From: Macrostomum hystrix
Taxonomy: Eukaryota; Platyhelminthes; Macrostomidae
Reading direction: 5' to 3'
Assembly: GCA_950097015.1 (NCBI GenBank)
Contig: CATNEN010000001.1
Location: forward strand, 20,575,501 to 20,639,500
DNA length: 64,000 nt
The translations under genes were made by a program, and so were the position numbers. The stretch's first letter is position 1. Each line of letters begins with the position of its first letter. Positions 18,381-31,055 of this stretch are shown piece by piece. Under the pieces are notes generated by a model, which ran no database searches, was not told the DNA's origin, and worked only from the letters and a program-made list of their open reading frames with translations.

Positions 18381-21300
18381 ATGGATAAGCCCGAGGAAGC
18401 GAGCCTGCTCTACTTGGCCATCCTAGGCGACATTGACGCCCTGAAGGCTGGCATTGAGCTCACTAGGCGCCGTTACGGCGCCAGCGGTCTGCGTCGTCTG
18501 TCGGAAGTCTGCGACGAATTTGGCGCCGGCCTTATTCACTACGCGGCTCGGTCACCGCACCTGCCACCGCTGCAGTACTTGGCTAGCGGTGAATTCGGCC
18601 TCTCAGTCAGGGCCGTCGCCGAGTTCGGCAACACGCCAGCTCATGACGCTGTGGTGTCAAGCCACCCCGAGAATGTCATCTGGCTGGTGGCGGAGGCTGG
18701 AGCCGATCCTCTGGCCACTGATCGGTGGGCGAATTCAGGTTCTCTTGTCTAACAGGTTCTCTTATCTAACAGGTTCTCTTGTCCAACAGGTTGTCATGTC
18801 TAACAGGTTCTCTTATCTAACAGATTCTCTTATCTAACAGGTTCTCTTATCTAACAGGTTCTCTTATCCAACAGGTTCTCTTATCTAACAGGTTCTATTA
18901 TCTAACAGGTTCTCTTATCTAACAGGTTCTCTTATCTAACAGGTTCTCTTATCTAACAGGTTCTCTTGTCTAACAGGTTCTCTTATCTAACAGGTTCTCT
19001 TGTCTAACAGGTTCTTTTATCTAACAGGTTCTTTTATCTAACAGGTTCTCTTATCTAACAGGTTCTCTTATCCAACATGTTCTCTTATCTAACAGGTTCT
19101 CTTATCTAACAGGTTCTCTTATCTAACACGTTCTCTTGTCTAACAGGTTCTCTTGTCTAACAGGTTCTATTATCTAACAGGTTCTCTTATCTAACAGGTT
19201 CTCTTATCTAACAGGTAAGATCTTCCATTTTTCACCGGACGCTCATTTTAACCTGCATCCAGGGAGGGCCTGAACCTGCTCCATCTGGCGGCTTACACCG
19301 GTCAGCGTGACCTCACTGACTGGCTGCTCACCAACACGGCCTGCTGCGCCGACGACCGGGCGAGAAACGGCGCCACAGCTTTGCACTTTAGCGCCCTGAA
19401 GGGCAAGCTGGATGTGAGTTGACATGCAGCGGGGCGTGACTAACCCAGCTGGCTTGGGGATCATTGCTGAACAACTAAATCAACTGTCTAATCTATTGGG
19501 TTTTTCACACCAGAGGGGCTGAGTGGCAGAGCGGTCTCAACCCGTGGCGAGGCTACATTAATTTGTGCAATTTAAGAGTACACCCTTGAACGGCTAACCT
19601 CCAAGGCACAGTGAGAGTGTACGCTGCCTCTTCATCTTAGCTAGTAGATACTCGTATAATAGGCGGCGGTTGAAGCCTAGTGGTTAAGACCGTCCATGGA
19701 CTGAACAGCCATAAGCTGCCTTTAGACGCGTCGCGTAATATAGTCAGCCATATCCCTAAACCCTAAATCCCTGCAGGTGATGCATTCTCTTCTGTCCTGG
19801 TCGCTGCGCTCTCTGGACCCCGACTGCCGCATGCTGAACGGCGCCACCCCGCTGTACCTGGCCTGCCAGGAAGGCCACCGCCTGGCCGCAGAGCGCCTGG
19901 TTGACGAGCACCGCGCCGATCTGAGCGTTCGCACCAGCCGCGGCCTGAACTGCCTCCACGCAGCTGCCCAGGGCGGCCACGTCTCCGTCACGCGCTGGCT
20001 GCTCGAGCGACAACCGGAACTGGCCCTCCAGCCTGACTCTTCCGGCGCCCTACCGATTCACTACGCAGCCTCGGCCGGGCACCTCGACACTGTGGCTGCC
20101 TTGGCTCCGTATTCGCCAGCTTTGCCGCCTAACTGGCAGCAGCAGCAGCAGCAGCAGCAGAAACTGCAGTCAGAGCCTCTGAGGGCTTCACAGACGCAGC
20201 AGCACCTTCAGCAGAAACTGCAACAGCCACATCCGAGTCACGTGATGCCGTCGCCTCTCGAGTTGAACGCCGCCAGAAGATCCGTGAGCTGCGGGGGGAT
20301 AATATTTCCCATTGGGTTTCAGTTCCTCAACTCGCAGCTTAGGGCGTTTCTGGGAAAAGTAACTCAGAAACACGCCCATGAAGCCAGCAATCCCAATTCA
20401 GATCCCAATAGGACACAAATTACCTGACCGCAACTCAGCCACCCTGACCTCATAAATTATTTATTTGCCTCTGCAACTTCTATCGCCACTATTTTGCACA
20501 GCAACCACTTCTCCACGCAAGTCTGCTCGTGATGGATAGTTGCTAATAATAGAAACATGACTAACAGGGTGTCTTGAAACCTGGGGCTTTTCATTTCATA
20601 TCTTGAACTGTGATACCGCAGAAATTTTGGAGGAAACGACTTGGCTGAGAATATATTTCTTTATAGTCGGGGGCATAGATGTGCATTATTGAGCAATGGA
20701 GGAAGGATACTTCTCAGTAGGATGCTCAATGTTTTTTGGGCGTGGTCAATCCTGGATGCTATAATAATGTACTTTTAAATAGCTTCTGCTGCTCTGCGTA
20801 CCTACTCTATGATTCCTCCGTATCTCACCTGATTTTAAAATATATAACCCTAATCCATTGTCTCCAACAAATCCTAATCCTAATCTACTAATCCTAATCT
20901 ACGAGCGTAGTATCAACCCTAATCTACTATATCCCTAATCTACTCTCTCCCTAATCTACTCTCTCCCTAATCTAGTCTCTCCCTAATCTACTCTCTCCCT
21001 AATCTACTCTCTCCCTAATCTACTCGCTCCCTAGTCTACTCTCTCCCTAATCTACTCTCTCCCTAATCTACTCTCTCCCTAATCTACTCTTTCCCTAATC
21101 TACTCTCTCCCTAATCTACTCTCTCCCCAATCTACTCTCTCCCTAATCTACTCTCTCCCTAATCTACTCTCTCTCTCTAATCTACTCTATCCCTAATCTA
21201 CTCTCTCCCTAATATACTCTCTCTCTAATCTACTCTCAACCCTAATCTAATCTATCCCTAATCTACTCTCTCCCTAATCTACTCTCTCCCTAATCTACTC

Positions 21301-24074
21301 TCTCCCTAATCTACTCTCTCCCTAATCTACTCTTTCCCTAATCTACTCTCTCCTTAATCTACTCTCTCCCTAATCTACTCTCAACCCTAATCTACTCTCT
21401 CCCTAATCTACTCTCTCCCCACTCTACGCTCTACCTTATCTACTCCCTTTCCAACCCGATCTAGCAATCTACATAAGCTACACATCATGTGGGTAAATTA
21501 ATCAATAGAGTTTAGCATTCAAGCCGTCACGCAAAAGTATCCGGTAATTTGCATCCCAGCCTCTCACACCTGCGTGTCTGTGTGTTGGGGCATGTTGGGT
21601 CAGTTTCACCTATTCCACAAATTGGAGCCAAAGTATGGAATTACAGTCACTTTATTCATTAAGCCCACTCTCTGCCCACTCTCCACCTGGGCAGTCTCCA
21701 AGCAAGACTTTAGTTCGCTTTTGGCATGCGAATAGCTAAGAGAGGCGGTTCTCACCCAACCATTCCGTAGCTAAATATCTTAATGCCTAACCATTCGGTC
21801 TATTGTTGTGAATGCATGCCTGAATATTAGAGTCGTACATAGGAAGATGCTCTGGAAGATGCTCAACAATGTACTCCAATCCGAAAGGCTTCTCTATATG
21901 AAATTCTATCTTATCTTATTTTGCTAGAATGAATGAAAAATGAATAGAGAGTAAAATTACATTCTCGGGGGGAGGTCTGCAAGACTAACTCAATACAATT
22001 TGGTTTTTCTTTTGAAATATTGTTTTTGTCATTTTCTGTAATGGCATTTTCATTTTGGCTTCCAAAAACTAGCACTTGTGCTTTTTTTTAATTCTGCCTT
22101 TTGAGACTGAGAGCTCCCTGCGGTACCGATTGCTCTTGAAGCACGCAGCAGGAAATTGAAAGAAAAACTGGTTCTGCGATTCTTTTGGTAGAAAAAATCA
22201 GAAACTGATACATTTTTCTTAATTAGTAGCATTTTATGTTTGTGAAAGTGGAGAGTGGTTTTAGATTGATTGTTTTACTGCTCATAATTTCTTGTGGGTC
22301 TGTGAACGCATTGAACCAAGAACAAAATAGTAAACTTAGATCTAGATAACTACCCAGTTCCGAGAAATCCTAAATTAATCTCTCCCCTGTCTCATCTCTT
22401 CCGTGTCTCATCTCTCCCGTATCTCATCTCTCCCGTATCTCATCTCTCCCGTGTCTCATCTCTCCCGTATCTCATCTCTCCCGTTGGTCATCTCTTCCGT
22501 GTCTCATCTCTGCCTTGTCTCATCTCTCCCGTGTCTCACCTCTCCCGTATCTCATCTCTCCCGTGTCTCACCTCTCCCGTATCTCATCTCTCCCGTGTCT
22601 CATCTCTGCCGTGTCTCATCTCTCCCCTATCTCATCTCTTCTGTGTCTCATCTCTCCCGTGTCTCATCTCTGCCGTGTCTCATCTCTCCCCTATCTCATC
22701 TCTTCTGTGTCTCATCTCTCCCGTATCTCATCTCTCCCGTGTCTCATCTCTCCCATGTCTCATCTCTCCCATGTCTCATCTCGCCCATGTCTTATCTCGC
22801 TCATGTCTCATCTCTCTCCTGTCGCATCTCTCCCGTGTCTCATCTCTCCCGTGTCATATCTATCCCGAGTCTCATCTCTCCCCTGTCTCATCTCTCCCCT
22901 GTCTCATCTCTCCCCTGTCTCATCTCTCCAATATCTCATCACAGGAAACCGAAAACTTTTTCGAATTTTACGAGTGTAAGTTTTTGTACCTGACATCAAT
23001 ATTTCTGGGAAATTAAAGGACAGACAGATCCCAGGTTCTTTTGCAAATGACGTCAACCAGTCGATATCTGTCCTCTGCCCTAATCGTGAGTCCAGTACTC
23101 AAATATCCCAAAATACTTTACAAGCTGCTGCTTGGCAGGTGGTGGGTCCCATTTTCGAGCCAACAAATCCTTCATTCGCTCACGCAAGGTAGTTTGCGTG
23201 ACTTGGCCTCAAAATTATTCTAAATTCGTACGAGTAGCCGACGCAACCCTCTGTGGACCGAGTCTCAAACAGATGCTCAATCACTTCCTCACAATCCATC
23301 CGAATGCAGGAAGAAAACTCAGTCTTCGTGTTCAACGGCGTCAACGGTTTTGATGTAGCCGACAATAGCTCGCCACAGCTGCAGTATCAGCAGCAGCATC
23401 ATCTGCAGCAGCACAGTCATCAGGTGGCTGTACCAGCGGCGCCACCGCCGCCGCCTCCGCCGCCTCCTCCGCCGCCGCCACCGGCTGTGGAAGCGCCTCG
23501 GTTTCCCCTGCTGCGCCAGTACCAGCAGAACCAGCAAGGCGATCAGGCCAACGGAGGCGGCGGAGTTCTGCAGGCCATTCGCAACCAGTTCCGCAAGCCG
23601 CCGGACCCGCGCAATGACCTCATCGAGGAGCTGAAGAAATTCAGCACGTCCAATCTGAAAAAGACGCAACGGCTGGCTGCACACGGCGGCCGGCAGGTCC
23701 GGCCGAAATCGCAGCCATTCGATAGCACTGACGGGCCGGCGGAGCAGCAGCCGCAGCAGCAGCAGCCGCAGCAGCAGCCGCAGCAGCAGCCGGGTATCCC
23801 AGCGTCTCGCTCACACCACCAGCAGCTGCACCAGCAGCACAGTGCGCAGCCGCAGTCGATGGCGGATGACAATAAGCCGCAGATTCCGCAGTGGCTGCGC
23901 GAGATGCGAGCTCGTCAGGCTGCCGAAAAGGCGACTCGCGATGCCGCCGAAGCAGCCAAGGTCAAGGAGGAGGAGGACCGGCTCGCCAAACTGCCGCCCT
24001 GGAAGAGGCAACTGCTGCAGCGGCAGCAGCAACAGCAGCTGGCTCATCAGCAGCTTCAGCAGGAAGTCAAATAG
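18381..24074 (+). CDS. Espin-like actin-bundling ankyrin-repeat protein
   Basis: Four exons: 18381-18724 (donor GTGGGC), 19263-19413 (acceptor GCATCCAG, donor GTGAGT), 19777-20283 (acceptor CCTGCAG, donor GTGAGC) and 23310-24074 (acceptor CGAATGCAG, stop TAG). Phases 2, 0 and 0 join to 588 residues. Residues 7-270 hold eight ankyrin repeats (for example LLHLAAYTGQRDLTDWLL, TPLYLACQEGHRLAAERLV, LNCLHAAAQGGHVSVTRWLL). Then follow Gln-rich stretches, a run of about 14 prolines near 380, a WH2-like LIEELKKFSTSNLKKTQ near 440, and a basic-helical C-terminus with IPQWLREMRAR and LPPWKRQLLQ. This is the espin plan: N-terminal ankyrins, proline-rich, WH2 and C-terminal actin-bundling module, acting in microvilli or stereocilium-like actin bundles. 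ATG 18381 was chosen; an in-frame ATG at 18336 precedes an acceptor-like TTTAG. Extra exons in the 3-kb third intron are possible. Confidence 0.88.
18736..19217. repeat. 17-bp minisatellite in espin intron 1
   Basis: About 28 copies of TCTAACAGGTTCTCTTA, homogeneous, filling the intron between the donor at 18725 and the acceptor at 19262. Each unit carries a pyrimidine stretch, a CTAAC and then AG, resembling a 3' splice site. The last unit reads AACAGGTAAGATC, a strong 5' splice-site consensus at 19213-19219. Confidence 0.95.
19505..19640 (+). mobile_element. SINE-A fragment in espin intron 2
   Basis: GAGTGGCAGAGCGGTCTCAA then GGCGAGGCTACATTAATTTG and CTCCAAGGCACAGTGAGAGT match the head and middle of the element at 43470, with the B-box region deleted. 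Confidence 0.7.
19665..19745 (+). mobile_element. SINE-B fragment in espin intron 2
   Basis: AAGCCTAGTGGTTAAGACC, then the internal CCATGGACTGAACAGCCAT and AGACGCGTCGCGTAATA, match SINE-B with its centre missing. It follows the SINE-A fragment almost directly in an intron of only 363 bp. Confidence 0.6.
20865..21450. repeat. 16-bp minisatellite in espin intron 3 (first)
   Basis: About 36 copies of CTAATCTACTCTCTCC, with variants at the edges. Related in composition to the TCTCATCTCTCCCGTG unit, but a distinct sequence. Confidence 0.93.
21470..22375. other. Part of espin intron 3 without recognisable features
   Basis: Unique sequence between two 16-bp arrays. No exon that continues the espin frame was identified here, though a short one could be missed. 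Confidence 0.4.
22378..22945. repeat. 16-bp minisatellite in espin intron 3 (second)
   Basis: About 35 copies of TCTCATCTCTCCCGTG, the same unit and many of the same variants as 10425-11272. Within the array a run containing CTGCCGTG, CCCTA and TTCTGTG variants is repeated about 64 bp later. Confidence 0.94.
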
Positions 24075-24230
24075 GCACATATGTATTAATTTTATACTGC
24101 TTACCATTTGTGATTTGTGACTTGTCAAAGACCGGTAAAACTAAGATACCCAGATGGGTCTCATTGGTTTTGTTTTCTTAAGTCAGTCCCACTGTCACTT
24201 AACGCCTGGATTTTCCACTAGGTAACACAA

Positions 24231-24236
24231 AATAAA
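24231..24236 (+). terminator. Candidate espin polyadenylation signal AATAAA
   Basis: AATAAA 157 bp after the stop codon, in ACAAAATAAAAAC. The only nearby canonical signal. Confidence 0.4.
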
Positions 24237-25639
24237 AACATGGATTTTCCCCAAGGTCACACCGACTCCAAGTATCGACTTTTTCAAGGTCTCACTGCAC
24301 TGACAATGGGCATGCATCGCTCTCAAGGTTGCTCGGACTCTTAGGTATTTTCGCCAAGGTCACACCAACTTTATTAAGCATGGAATTTTACAAAGTGATG
24401 TTGAGTTTGAACATGGATTTCCCTCCCAAGGTCACACGGTGAACCGGTGGATTATTCCATGGTTAAATCCACTACTTAGGCTAAAGGCAATCATAAAAAA
24501 CTATTTTCCAAGTTCGAGTGTGATTGGTATTTTAGTTCGTGAGACAAATGCCAAAATTTGGGGTGCCCCAAAATGCTCGTCAAACACAAAAAACACGAAT
24601 GAATAAAATTTCATATATTCCAGGCTATTTTAAACACTGAACCGAAAGCATTTGTAACTTATCAATTGCTTTGCTCTTCTCTTGCTATACAAATTGCCAA
24701 CGATGCTCTCTTTACTCACCATTTTTGTAACTGAGGGCACACATGATCACTATATTTATATATTTTCACATATACTATATAGTAAAAATATATGGTAACG
24801 TGCGCTCAACTTTATAGATAAGTCGTTGAATACATGTTTTTTACATATATTTTTGTTCTCTCAAGTGCTTCAATAATGATGTCAATTCATGAATTTGTGA
24901 TACGTATAGGCATATGTAGTTCTTTGTTTTCCAGTGTACGAGTACATCTTAAACGGCTCAACGATAAAACAATGAAAAACAATTTTAGTATTCACATTTA
25001 TCGCTTTTGTTGTTCACGAAAAAGCTATTTAACTTTACATGGAAACAAGCCAGCTCAATGTTCTGTATTCAAGGTTGGCGCAGTTTTTTATTGTTGGATT
25101 TGAGTTTTACTGTTGAGTGAATTTCATTCTATTACGTATTTTTAGCTGTCTTTCACAAAAGACGAACGGTTATAAACATTTTTGGAATGATGCTTAGTAC
25201 CATAAATGCTGTTCACAAGCACCTCTGGTTTTATTATTATTTTAAATTTACTATTTTCAAACGTTAAAACAAAAGTTTCGGTTTTGAGTATTTAACTACA
25301 TGAAATAAACAGCTGGCCTTGCACCATACTTCATTTTTTAAATAGTCTAAAGACTAAAAACTTTCTATGATGCATGTGTCATAGCAGATTGATACATTGT
25401 TATTTGATTTGTCTTAAAGTGACGTTTGATAGTTAAAAACATGTCAACTTATTTAAAAGCTAACACAGTTTATACTAAAAAAACTTACTTTTTTATATCC
25501 TCATATCTTTTTTCAAATACCTCATATTTATTCTCCTAAATATCCTTATTTTCTCGTGTACATCTTTTAAAATCAGTTAATTTTTTCTTTGAAATTTAGT
25601 TAAAATCAAGTACGTAAACCAATTTGTTAAAGTAACTGT

Positions 25640-25830
25640 CGAGAAATTGAGAAAGCGGTGGAGAATGTGAGCGGTGGACCAATCAGAAAGCAGAAAAGGA
25701 TAGAATTAGAGCGAGGTGAGAACCGACAGTTAAGAATGGAATGTAAACAGACAAGAGTGCAGAGGAACGAGAGAAGGGAGTCGTGACAGAAGCATCCAAA
25801 ACAGAATTTAGATGCTTAATTTCCGGCGAA
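25640..25830 (-). repeat. Interspersed repeat copy, inverted relative to 2640-3010
   Basis: On the minus strand CTTTCTGATTGGTCCACCGC, CTCACATTCT and CTGTTTACATTCCA align with the FMO-intron copy in the same order and spacing. Confidence 0.6.
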
Positions 25831-27003
25831 TCAGCTCACTGCAGCTCAACCAAGCCGTAAGAGAAAATAAAAGTAAAGTAGAAGAAAAATCTTTATTATA
25901 ACCTAATTATTTATCCTCCACACTCTGATTTTAACATTCCGAGATATAAGAAATAAGAATATATAAGAAAACATAAGAAAGAATATATAAGAAAACAATT
26001 TTCGAATTGTTGCAACTGCAGTAGTTGCTAATTTTAGCAACCTAATTTTTTTTTGAGTAGAATACACTTTTTGTCATTGTTTATATAGTTTCTTGTGCTT
26101 TTTGAAGCTCCTGTGTATGAAACGTTTTTATTTGAAAAAAAACCATGCATACCGACCGTTTACACTACTGTCAGTAGCGCTGGAAGCAACTCATTCATGT
26201 GGTAACATTTTGGCGCATGCGAATGCGATATCAATGCCCAAATTGCACTACTGACAATAGTAAAGCATAGAAATTCGTGGAAAATGTAAAAAAGTTAAAT
26301 GGTATTTACTGTCCTCCCTGTTACTGGCACTTCAATTAAATAAAATATATTCATTAGTAATTCGCAAAATCTCTTCTTAAAAAAATTCGATGACACATTA
26401 AGCGGTGCAGTGAGGCATGGAAAAATACTTGCTCTGATGTGTTAAGGCACATTTCCTGCAGTTGACGAGCTATCATTGCGCATGAGTTCATGAGTACAGT
26501 CACAGATTTAAATACTGTACGTTTTAGAGTAGTTTTTTATATATCTGGTCCTGTTGAAGCACCAGATCAGTGTGAGAAAATTAACCACACAAGTAGTCAA
26601 AACCAAACCAACGAAGAGACCAAAATATGATCGAATGACAAGAGAAAAAGTATTTAGCACGCTTTCGATCCTAAAGTCAAGTTACAGCAAAATTACTACT
26701 AATCCCATCAAATACGTATATTATGAGCAAAGAAACTTTATCTGAAAAAACGCCTAGCATATACTTAATCATAAGTATAAGTATCTGAACACGGTAGGTG
26801 ACAATTAAAAAGGGGAGGCAAACGAGGCTGTACACAGTAGTTAACTTTTGAAAGACAATTTCGGGTAAATAGGGCGTGGCCAAAGAGCAAACTAGCAGCA
26901 AGATAATAAAAATACTGACTTGACAACACTTAATTGCTTCCCTGCGTCACGTGACTGGCTGGTTGCGTAAAAGTACTTAGCCTCCAGGACGTCAGCGGCC
27001 AAT

Positions 27004-30000
27004 CTAGGGCTTGTGCCTTGAAAGCGCGGCTACGGCACTTTTTCTACGAAACGAGACCTTCTTGAGCTTGGCCTTGTAGTGCTCGTTCTGAATTTCGCGC
27101 ACGTGACTGCCAGGAAACCAACCACGCAGGCCCAGCTGGGTTAGACGGCTGCCCAGAAACCAACCTGTGTTAGATGGGAGAGATGGACATAGGAGAGATG
27201 GACATGGGAGAGATGGACATGGGAGAGATGGACAGGGGACAGATGGACATGGGAGAGATGGACATGGGAGAGATGGACATGGGAGAGATTGACATGGGAG
27301 AGATGGACATGGGAGAGATGGACATGGGAGAGATGGACAGGGGACAGATGGACAGGGGAGAGATGAGACATGGGAGAGATGGACATGGGAGAGATGGACA
27401 TGGGAGAGATGGACAGGGGACAGATGGACAGGGGAGAGATGAGACATGGGAGAGATGGACATGGGAGAGATGGACATGGGAGAGATGGACATGGGAGAGA
27501 TGGACATGGGAGAGATGGACAGGGGAGAGATGGACATGGGAGAGATGGACATGGAAGAGATGGACATGGGAGAGATGGACATGGGAGAGATGGACATGGG
27601 AGAGATGGACATGGGAGAGATGGACATGGGAGAGATGGACAGGGGAGAGATGAACAGGGGAGAGATGGACATGGGAGAGATGAGACAGGGGAGAAGAGAC
27701 AGGGAGAGATGAGATATGGGCGAGATGAGACAAGGGAGAGATGAGACATCGGAGAGATGAGACACGGCAGAGATGAGACATGGGCGAGATGAGACAGGGA
27801 GAGATGAGATATGGGCGAGATGAGACATGGGAGAGATGAGACAGGGGAGAGATGAGACACGGCAGAGATGACACAGGGGAGAGATGAGACACGGCAGAGA
27901 TGACACAGGGGAGAGATGAGACACGGCAGAGATGAGACATGGGAGAGATGATACATGGCAGAGATGAGACATGGGAAAGAAGAGACAGGGGAGAGAAGAG
28001 ACAGGGGAGAAGAGACAAGAAGGAGAAGAGACAGGGGAGAGATGAAACAGGAGAGAGATGAGCCAGGCGAGAGATGAGACAGGGGATAGAAGGGACAGGG
28101 AAGAGAATATACAAAGGAGAAATGAAACAGGGAGAGATGAGACTGCGGTTTGATATTCTGGAGAATCGGAACAGAGCCGGTAAATCAGAGTAGAAGGAAT
28201 CAGGCCTCACCGTCCTCAGTCTTCTTATAAATGTTCACAATGTCTCCTGGCCGCAGCTCGAGGTCGTCCTTCTGCTGCGCCGCGTAGGCTCGAATGACCT
28301 CAGCCTGGGGACAGTCGTCTGGCTCGTAGACTGGGTCACCGAGCTCGTCCCTGGGACTGAAGATCAACAGCCAGCGCTCGGCCTCCTCCCTGCTTGGCAG
28401 CTCCAGCACCAAGGACACCGGCGGGGTGCCGTCAGAGCTGTCCACCAGACGCAGTCGGATGGTCTGCTTTTGCGGAGACGGCCCAGCCGAGCTGCTCGTC
28501 GATTCGTCGATTGTGCTGGACGCTGAGGACAGGTACTCAGCATCGACGTAGGCCCTCGGACAGTGCTTGAGCACCTGAAAGCCTTGATCGCTGCAATTTG
28601 GGGCGAGAATGTTGATTCGCTAAAACTGCTTTTAGTCTTTGTTAGACAGTGTGCTGAACTGTTAGACAGTGTGCTGAACTGTTGAACAGTTAGTTAAACT
28701 GTAAGTGAGAGTATTTCAAGAGACAATTTCTCAACCGGCTCACCTCTTTGGCTTGGACACAATAAGCAGGTCAGAGAATGCGTGCAGCTGAATGTAGTTC
28801 TTCCGCAGGAACATTTTGGCCACAAAGCCTTGAGTGTTGGGCGAGGCGCTGATGACCCGAACCTGAGCTTGGCGGATCAGGTGCCGGCCGCCGCCCCAGC
28901 AACCGACTTTCTGTTGAGACAGTTTCAAAGGAGCGAAATTTCTTACTTAGCTTGAACTTCCTAAAACCAAAACTGATTGCGAAAACTCTCAGCGCTCTAC
29001 TATCAGTAGAAGTTAGCCCATATGCGCCAACCTTGACTTTGCTGAAGATGAGCTGATTCTGCAGTTTGAGCATCTGTTCCTTCTCCGACATCATCCTAGA
29101 CTCTTGGTCGCACTCCCTGGCCAAGTTGAGCAGCTGGCCGAGTGCTAGCATGCCAGTGGCATAGCTGGGCGAGCTCTGAGGCATCCTGCGGAGCACCGCG
29201 TCCATGAGAAGCTGCAGACTCATCACTCGCTTCATCGGCATCTCCAGGTAGCTCTGCATGGAGATCCGGCGGCACTCTGGTCTTTGTTCTAATTCGGCCA
29301 GTTGGGCGACAAAGTCCGGGTTGTCGCAGAGCTTCTGCAGAGTCTTGGTCTGATAGAAGAAGTTGCGGCAGTAGTCTTTGTACACCTTGAGACTCTCGAA
29401 GCAGTCCAGAATCACCTGGCTGATCCAGTTCATCTTGGGGCTCTTCTTCCACTCCTCTTCGAGGGACTTCAGGAAGCTGCGGATTCAATCATGGACAGGA
29501 TAGTAGAGGAGACGAGTGGAGATGAGATGGGAGGAACTGGAGGAATTATTCCGAATCTAAATGAGAATCCGACCGACTTGATAAAGGCCAGAGAGCACTG
29601 ACGTTGTAGATAAAGGATGAAAAGGATTCCCTAAGCAGTCAAGCATCCATGAAGCGGTCTAACACTCGCGTCAAAAAGCATCAAAAGGCGGCGCTTGAGT
29701 CGATCGATCATTATTGCCCCTAACTAGCCCTAAAGCATGCTTTCCCGCGATAATCCGGGAGACACTGAAACGAACAACTCTCCATAGTAACAATCGATAA
29801 TCGGAAATGCTTGGACAGTGTTCCCTTCATTTGATGTCGCCACCATAGACCTATAATCGGAGACACAAATCTATCCTGGGAAAAATGTAGAATTAGAGCC
29901 TCTTCTCTGCTCGGATAATCGCATTGGTCGATCAGCGCTTGACTGATCGTTGCGAGGAAAAATGAGAGTGTAATTTAATTAATTCTGTCGGCTAAGATCG

Positions 30001-31024
30001 TCAAAGGTCACAAAAGGAGGCTATCGATAGCCGTGGGCCACACAGTGTAAGCTAAGACTGTTGTTCTTTCGAAGCCATAGCTGTATCGTTGATACAAAGT
30101 GCTCATCACTCAGGACTCAGTTTTCAGTTTTATCTATCGAAGTTTTCTTTTTTAAACCGCCTTTCTTCTTTTACCTGTCCTTTTTATCAACGACTGTCAA
30201 TTGTAAAAAAGAACGCTAGACACACGGTTACGCAAAGATTCAAAAGGCCATTGGCCCTTTCGGTGAGCAAAATAGGTACTACGAGCGCACGAACTCAATC
30301 CATAGAAAAAATGACGCTCTTAAGTGAAAATAAAAGATCGGTTGAGAAAGCGATGAGTTCAAAATGCTCAAGCATGCTGTAAACGACTTTAGACAATGGT
30401 GCAATCGCTATACTACGATATACTCGTAGCTATTCTAGAAGCGAGCAGAAAATTTATGTCTATGGCCCTAAAAAGTAGCTTTTGCATTCATTCGATATGT
30501 CTGACACATGCTTTTTCGTGTTGTAGATGTCTGTCTCAAATTTATCATTCGCTTCTTTGAGTCGCCCAGTCAAATAGCATATCAGCCATTGTGGGACACT
30601 TAAGAATAATATAGAAGCAACATTTCATCTTCACTTACGACGTTGAGCAATCGAAGATGTCGACAATGTTAGAGAACAGATGATGCTTGTCCAACGCTTT
30701 GACCAGCGAGTTCGGTCTGGTGTGGTCGAACAAAGCGCTATTGTAGAACACATCGATTAGCACAAGCAGGTTCTTGTAGTAGGAGGCCTCTGAGGTTATG
30801 ATCTCGAACTGGGCCTGAAATTGCGGACTTGTTTGTTAAGCAGTCACTCGCCTCTTTTTGGGACGCATTGGGAAGAAGAGCCTCACCTCCTGCAGTTTGA
30901 TCTCATCCTTGGACATTGTCTCTAGGAAGCCGGCGTCAATCACTTCGCTCATATTTATCCACAGAGTTCGACTAGGACCAGTGCTGGTTAACCTGCCGGC
31001 TAGCTCACTGCCTCTCTGCTCATT

Positions 31025-31055
<31 letters not shown>

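Larger units (their letters stand above)
24180..26950. other. Spacer between convergent espin and RhoGEF genes
   Basis: 24180-24460 holds a decayed tandem repeat around GGATTTTCCCCAAGGTCACA. The rest is AT-rich and shows no supported gene; ORFs at 24834-25103 and 26677-26901 have no recognisable domain. 25640-25830 is an inverted copy of the dispersed repeat at 2640-3010. Confidence 0.5.

Noticed and set aside
19752-19775. CCCTAAACCCTAAATCCCTG resembling telomeric repeats
   Set aside because: Only two to three units, forming the pyrimidine tract of a real acceptor; not a telomere tract.
20865-21450. CCCTAATCTACTCT array considered as interstitial telomere
   Set aside because: The 16-bp period has no TTAGGG-type hexamer periodicity.
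27004-28210. Long minus-strand ORFs of SHLSHVHLSP type and plus-strand MGEMD repeats
   Set aside because: 15/16-bp array translations. Only the end of one (27004-27164) is real, as the last RhoGEF exon.
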